Made by a program: the position numbers and the translations under genes. A DNA stretch of 64,000 nt from DASYRM01 sp036004405. Lineage in GTDB: Bacteria > Acidobacteriota > Vicinamibacteria > Vicinamibacterales > UBA2999. The notes beneath the pieces were generated by a model. It saw only the letters and a list, made by a program, of their open reading frames with translations. It did no database searches and was not told the origin of the DNA. This document shows, piece by piece, positions 60,706-64,000 of this stretch (position 1 is the stretch's first letter; each line of letters opens with the position of its first letter). The DNA lies in NCBI GenBank assembly GCA_036004405.1, contig DASYRM010000133.1, positions 62,001 to 126,000 of the forward strand, read 5' to 3'.

Positions 60706-61041
60706 TCAGCTCGCGCGGTGGATCCACCCGAGCAGGGCCGCCCGCATGGCCTGATGCAGATTGAGGCGCTTCGAACGTGCCGTTCGTTCGATTTCCTTCC
60801 ACAGCGCTTCGGGAAGGCGAACCGATCTGACAGTCGATGTCCTTCTCTGGCCCTTGACGGGGCGGCCGCGGCGCATCAGGACCGCATCGGTGGCAAGCTG
60901 CGGCATTTCCCAGAGCGCCGCCAACGAAGGACCGCCAGGCTCACCGGCCCCGGCGAATGCGTTGCGGCGCACCGGCCCGAAACGCGCGAAGTCGACAGGG
61001 CCGTCCAGGAGATCAGTCGTTTTCGTAGTGCGCTTTTTCAT
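60706..61041 (-). CDS. brnA: BrnA-type antitoxin
   Basis: About 111 residues. The C-terminal third is a ribbon-helix-helix DNA-binding domain, TVRSVRLPEALWKEIERTAR, then SKRLNLHQAMRAALLGWI. Upstream is a flexible region that binds the toxin (family knowledge). The start overlaps the BrnT gene by 29 bases, as is usual for brnTA, and the two are co-transcribed, the toxin gene first. The ATG at 61041 is chosen because MKKRTTK begins the recognisable sequence. It should repress the operon by binding near the BrnT start. Confidence 0.85.
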   Translation of the reverse strand: MKKRTTKTTDLLDGPVDFARFGPVRRNAFAGAGEPGGPSLAALWEMPQLATDAVLMRRGRPVKGQRRTSTVRSVRLPEALWKEIERTARSKRLNLHQAMRAALLGWIHRAS

Positions 61042-61297
61042 GACTGGTAGCGCGGCGCGCGCTGATGATTCGAATGACATCCTGCCGGACCTCGGCATGC
61101 ACCACATACAGAAGTCGCTGCCGGCGTGAGTACCCGATCAAGACGAAGCGGTCTTCGTGCACGGTATCCGGATAGTAGGCGCCGAGCGTGTCTTCGAACG
61201 CCGTCGCGGCCTCCGGAAACGAGACGCCGTGCTTCTTGAGATTCGAGGCAGCCTTCCTCGCATCCCACGCAAACTGCACGACGTAATTGTACGACAA
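61013..61297 (-). CDS. brnT: BrnT-type toxin (RNase)
   Basis: A 94-residue RelE-fold ribonuclease toxin. The family pattern is FAWDARKAASNLKKHGVSFP, EAATAFEDTLGAYYPDTVHE, RFVLIGYSRRQRLLYVVHAE and IRIISARRATSHEKAHYE. The start is TTG at 61297. TTGT-ACG-ACAA (61287-61297) overlaps the start codon and could be the operator. It is followed by the BrnA antitoxin on the same strand and lies between permease 6 and the radical SAM gene, possibly stabilising this variable region. Confidence 0.92.
   Translation of the reverse strand: MSYNYVVQFAWDARKAASNLKKHGVSFPEAATAFEDTLGAYYPDTVHEDRFVLIGYSRRQRLLYVVHAEVRQDVIRIISARRATSHEKAHYEND
61287..61297. promoter_or_regulatory. candidate BrnT/BrnA operator
   Basis: TTGT-ACG-ACAA is a short inverted repeat covering the TTG start codon of brnT. 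A ribbon-helix-helix antitoxin would be expected to bind such a site. Confidence 0.35.
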
Positions 61298-61306
61298 TAT
61301 CTAGAC

Positions 61307-62338
61307 TCACGACGCCGGCACCATCGGCAGCAGACGCGGCGGAACCTGACGCCGCGGGTGCCGGCCCACCGCCAGCGCCAGATCGATCAGGTGACCGGCC
61401 GTGAGCCCGGCCACGAGCGGGTAGCCGTGCAGCCAGTGCAAACCCGCGCTGACAGCGCACCCACACTCGGAGCAATCGGGGTTGCCGCCGAAGAAGCACG
61501 GCTCGATCGACGTCTTCAAATCCGCCGACACGTTCGCGGAGATTCGCGCGAAGGTGCACTCGTCGGGGCTCGCAGGCGGCGTCGAAAAGGCCATCAGCGC
61601 CCCATCGGGAAAGATCAGGGCTGGATACTTCCGCTTGAGCGCCGGCAGCTCGCGCAGGAGCCGGGCTCGTGATGCGGGCGTGAGACGCTCGGCGCTCACC
61701 TCGCCCTTCTGCGGCGTGTAGACGCTCAGCCAGATCCGCTCGATCGACGGCTGTGTCGTCCAGAACGACAAGTACTCCTCGAGATACCCATCGCGCTCGA
61801 GCATCTGGTTGGTGACCACCCAGCTGACGTCGGCGGTGCGGCCCTGCAGATTCCTCAGGATCTTCTCGTAGGTGGCGGGCCTGCGTCGCTCGTCGTGCTC
61901 CGGTTGCAGGCCGTCAATCGACACCGTCACCCGCACCCGTTTCAGCGCGTTCCATTCCACGGGAAACGGAATGACCGCGCTGGTGACGACCAGCGAGTAG
62001 ACGCCCATCGCGTCGAGCACCGGCAGGATGCGGCTCAACTCCTTGTGCCGGATGAGCGGTTCCCCGCCGACGAACGACACCTGCATCGGCTTGCGTTCGC
62101 GAATCACGTCGAGCACGCCGTTCACGAGCGCGTTGCCGGTGAGGTCCCGAAGGCCGCGCAGCGTCACGCCGCCGCCGAGGTGCTCGTCGCCGTAGGCATA
62201 GCACCCGGGGCAACGCAGCGGACACTCGCGCGTGATCTCAATTGAGAGCAGCGGGCTGTACCCGCGCAGCAGCCGGCCGAACCCGGTGAGCATCTTGCCG
62301 GCGTCGAGGGACTGGCGTGGCGTGCTGTTGGTCGCCAT
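61307..62338 (-). CDS. radical SAM protein with C-terminal cysteine cluster
   Basis: A 343-residue enzyme. The radical SAM motif is ECPLRCPGCYAYG (CxxxCxxC), followed by VSFVGGEPLIRHKE and VTVSIDGLQPEHDERRR. The C-terminus has a cluster CTFARISANVS, EPCFFGGNPDCSECGCAVSA, which could hold an auxiliary cluster (SPASM-like, inferred). The substrate is unknown; no precursor peptide was seen nearby. The ATG at 62338 is used because it starts at MATNSTPRQSLD; an upstream in-frame extension has no support. It lies upstream of BrnT/BrnA on the same strand, and downstream of the truncated permease. Confidence 0.85.
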   Translation of the reverse strand: MATNSTPRQSLDAGKMLTGFGRLLRGYSPLLSIEITRECPLRCPGCYAYGDEHLGGGVTLRGLRDLTGNALVNGVLDVIRERKPMQVSFVGGEPLIRHKELSRILPVLDAMGVYSLVVTSAVIPFPVEWNALKRVRVTVSIDGLQPEHDERRRPATYEKILRNLQGRTADVSWVVTNQMLERDGYLEEYLSFWTTQPSIERIWLSVYTPQKGEVSAERLTPASRARLLRELPALKRKYPALIFPDGALMAFSTPPASPDECTFARISANVSADLKTSIEPCFFGGNPDCSECGCAVSAGLHWLHGYPLVAGLTAGHLIDLALAVGRHPRRQVPPRLLPMVPAS

Positions 62339-62371
62339 GCTCGATTCTAAGTCACGATCCACGGCGCCGTT

Positions 62372-62427
62372 CGTAGAGGCGCACCTTTAGGTGCGCCTGC
62401 AGGCGGACTTGAAGGTCCGCCTCTACG
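62372..62427. repeat. twin hairpin framed by an inverted repeat
   Basis: CGTAGAGG (62372-62379) pairs with CCTCTACG (62420-62427). Between them lie two hairpins, GGCGCACC-TTTA-GGTGCGCC (62378-62397) and GGCGGAC-N6-GTCCGCC (62402-62421). It begins 34 bases upstream of the radical SAM start and ends three bases before the stop of the truncated permease. Confidence 0.7.
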
Positions 62428-62429
62428 TA

Positions 62430-64000
62430 CTATTCGCTCCGAAAGGCCGTGACCGGATCGACGCGCACCGCCCGGACCGCGGGAACGGCCGCGGCGGCCG
62501 CCGCCGTCAACACGAGCACGACAGCCGCTCCGACAAACGTGATCGGATCGAGCGGCTCCACTCCGAACAAGAATGTCGTCATCGATCGCGCCATCACCGC
62601 CGCAAGCACGAGACCCGCGACGGTGCCGGCGCCGACGCTGCGCGCAACCGACGCCCCCACCATGGCGACAACCTGCCGCGGCCGCGCGCCGAGCGCGATG
62701 CGGATCCCGAGCTCCTGCGTCCGCTGTCCGACGGCGTTCGCCAGCACGCCAAAGATGCCGACCATCGCCAGCGCCAGCCCAAGGGCGCCGAAAGCCGACA
62801 CGAGCACCGCCCGAAAGCGCGGACGCGCCGTGGCATCCGCGACCAGCCGGGCGATCGTCCGCGGTTGACGCAACGCGACCAGCGGATCCACGCGCGCCAC
62901 AGCCGTACGGACGATCGGCGCGAGCGCCTCGGCCCCGACCGCAGCCGGTTCGACGACCAGCGACGCTGCCCACCACGTATTCTGGTCGAGCGGGACGTAG
63001 ACGTGCGGCACCGGAGCAGGCTCGGCAGGGGCATTCTTGATCTGTCGAACCACGCCCACGATCTCGCGCAGCACCGGCTGCGGCGGACCAAACGCCATCA
63101 TCGGCACTTCGAGGCGGAGTCCCAGCGGCTCGCGCCCCTGCAGGTACCGCCGGACGAAGGCCTCGCTCACGATGCAGGTCGGAGCGCCGGCCGCCGTGTC
63201 GCTCGGCGAGAATCCGCGGCCCCGGACGATGGCGATGCCGAGCGTGTCGAAGTACGACGGGCTCACCATGTTGTACGACGCGCTCTGCGCAAGGCCGTCC
63301 GGGCGCGCCGGCTCACCCGCGAGCCGGATGTTCTGCGCGAACGAGCCCCCGTCGAGCGGAAGCGAGCTTCCCCACGCGACGCGGCGCACCTGCGGTTGTC
63401 GCTCCAGCTCGCGCTCGACCGCCTGCTGGAACTGCCGGATCGCCGCCGGCGTCGGATAGCGCGCGGTCGGGCCCGTGGGAAACGGGAGCGCCACGGACGC
63501 CGTGAAGAGATCGGTGGCGCGAAAGCCGGGATCGACGCTGTCGAGCGCCGACCAGGTCCTCAGCAACAGACCGGAACCGCTGACGACGAGCACCGCCGCG
63601 GCCACCTCTGCCGCCACGAGGAGGCCACTGAGGGAGAGGGTGCGCCGGGTCGTCCGGCCACCCGCCGCCGTCGCGTGGGCCACCGACACGCCGGTGGCAT
63701 GCCATGCCGGCACCAGCCCGAACACGACACCGACCGCCAGCGTTACCAGGGCGCAGAACAGCGCCACGCGGCCGTCGAACGGAATACTCAACGCGTTCGG
63801 CAGGAGCCCGGGAGGCACGATCGAGCCGGCCACCCGCAGGATCCCGACGGCCAGGGCGGCGCCAGCGAGCCCGCCGAGCGCTGCCAGCGTGAGGCTCTCG
63901 GTCAGGAGTTGCGTCGCCAGGCGGCGCCCCGAGGCACCGAGCGCCGACCGCACGGCAAGCTCTCGCGCCCGAGCCGTGGTGCGCGCGAGCAGCAGGTTGG
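62430..64000 (-). CDS. MacB-like duplicated permease (ADOP) 7, C-terminal part
   Basis: The frame is open to the right edge, so the N-terminus is outside. The visible ~523 residues cover the end of the first repeat and all of the second: ELAVRSALGASGRRLATQLL, YFDTLGIAIVRGRGFSPSDT, IVSEAFVRRYLQGREPLGLR, VALRQPRTIARLVADATARP and AVGQRTQELGIRIALGARPR, ending VRVDPVTAFRSE. It is on the opposite strand to the array, about 1.8 kb away, and is probably a separate transporter gene. A twin hairpin adjoins its stop. Confidence 0.88.
   Translation of the reverse strand, partial: NLLLARTTARARELAVRSALGASGRRLATQLLTESLTLAALGGLAGAALAVGILRVAGSIVPPGLLPNALSIPFDGRVALFCALVTLAVGVVFGLVPAWHATGVSVAHATAAGGRTTRRTLSLSGLLVAAEVAAAVLVVSGSGLLLRTWSALDSVDPGFRATDLFTASVALPFPTGPTARYPTPAAIRQFQQAVERELERQPQVRRVAWGSSLPLDGGSFAQNIRLAGEPARPDGLAQSASYNMVSPSYFDTLGIAIVRGRGFSPSDTAAGAPTCIVSEAFVRRYLQGREPLGLRLEVPMMAFGPPQPVLREIVGVVRQIKNAPAEPAPVPHVYVPLDQNTWWAASLVVEPAAVGAEALAPIVRTAVARVDPLVALRQPRTIARLVADATARPRFRAVLVSAFGALGLALAMVGIFGVLANAVGQRTQELGIRIALGARPRQVVAMVGASVARSVGAGTVAGLVLAAVMARSMTTFLFGVEPLDPITFVGAAVVLVLTAAAAAAVPAVRAVRVDPVTAFRSE

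Overview
The window is GC-rich bacterial chromosome. Its gene families point to Acidobacteriota, most likely the Vicinamibacteria group (inference from families; no marker gene was compared). The families are MacB-like 'acidobacterial duplicated orphan permeases' (ADOPs), a paired DUF1592 cytochrome and DUF1552 Tat protein next to an ankyrin protein, DUF5916, DUF6152, DUF4097, cytochrome P460 and a PQQ-type sugar dehydrogenase. I saw no rRNA, tRNA, CRISPR array, IS element or prophage.

Layout. 1-2.6 kb: the end of a DUF4139 protein, a small GIY-YIG protein, an MBL-fold hydrolase and a DUF6152 protein. 2.66-6.1 kb: a compact operon of amidase, GerMN lipoprotein-like protein, RNase PH and RdgB. 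6.3-9.1 kb: a GGDEF-EAL protein and pantothenate kinase. 9.1-12.1 kb: secreted proteins. 12.2-18.6 kb: two REC-PilZ regulators bracket a three-gene envelope operon (RodZ-C-like/NTF2-like, PEGA, TonB). 18.7-25.5 kb: sugar dehydrogenase, then the ankyrin/DUF1592/DUF1552 trio. 25.5-31.8 kb: minus-strand exported and membrane proteins. 31.9-35.1 kb and 39.4-42.2 kb: two ECF sigma modules with zinc-finger anti-sigma and HEAT-repeat proteins. 35.1-39.4 kb: Sfp-type PPTase, a winged-helix regulator, a frameshifted methyltransferase, a PNPOx-fold protein and a MocR regulator. 42.4-60.7 kb: a response-regulator phosphatase, an adaptor, one ATPase and a tandem array of six ~810-aa permeases with one collapsed permease remnant. 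60.7-64 kb: a BrnT/BrnA toxin-antitoxin pair, a radical SAM protein and another, truncated permease.

Common threads are c-di-GMP signalling (one GGDEF-EAL and two PilZ proteins), ECF control, and expansion of the permease family. Short perfect palindromes with compensating stems are scattered at gene 3' ends, sometimes supplying the stop codon. The most unusual observations are the permease array with its deletion scar, the gene-end palindrome family with a nested copy, a MocR regulator whose PLP lysine is asparagine, a shared promoter motif upstream of both ECF genes, and a perfect operator-like palindrome between the PPTase and winged-helix genes.
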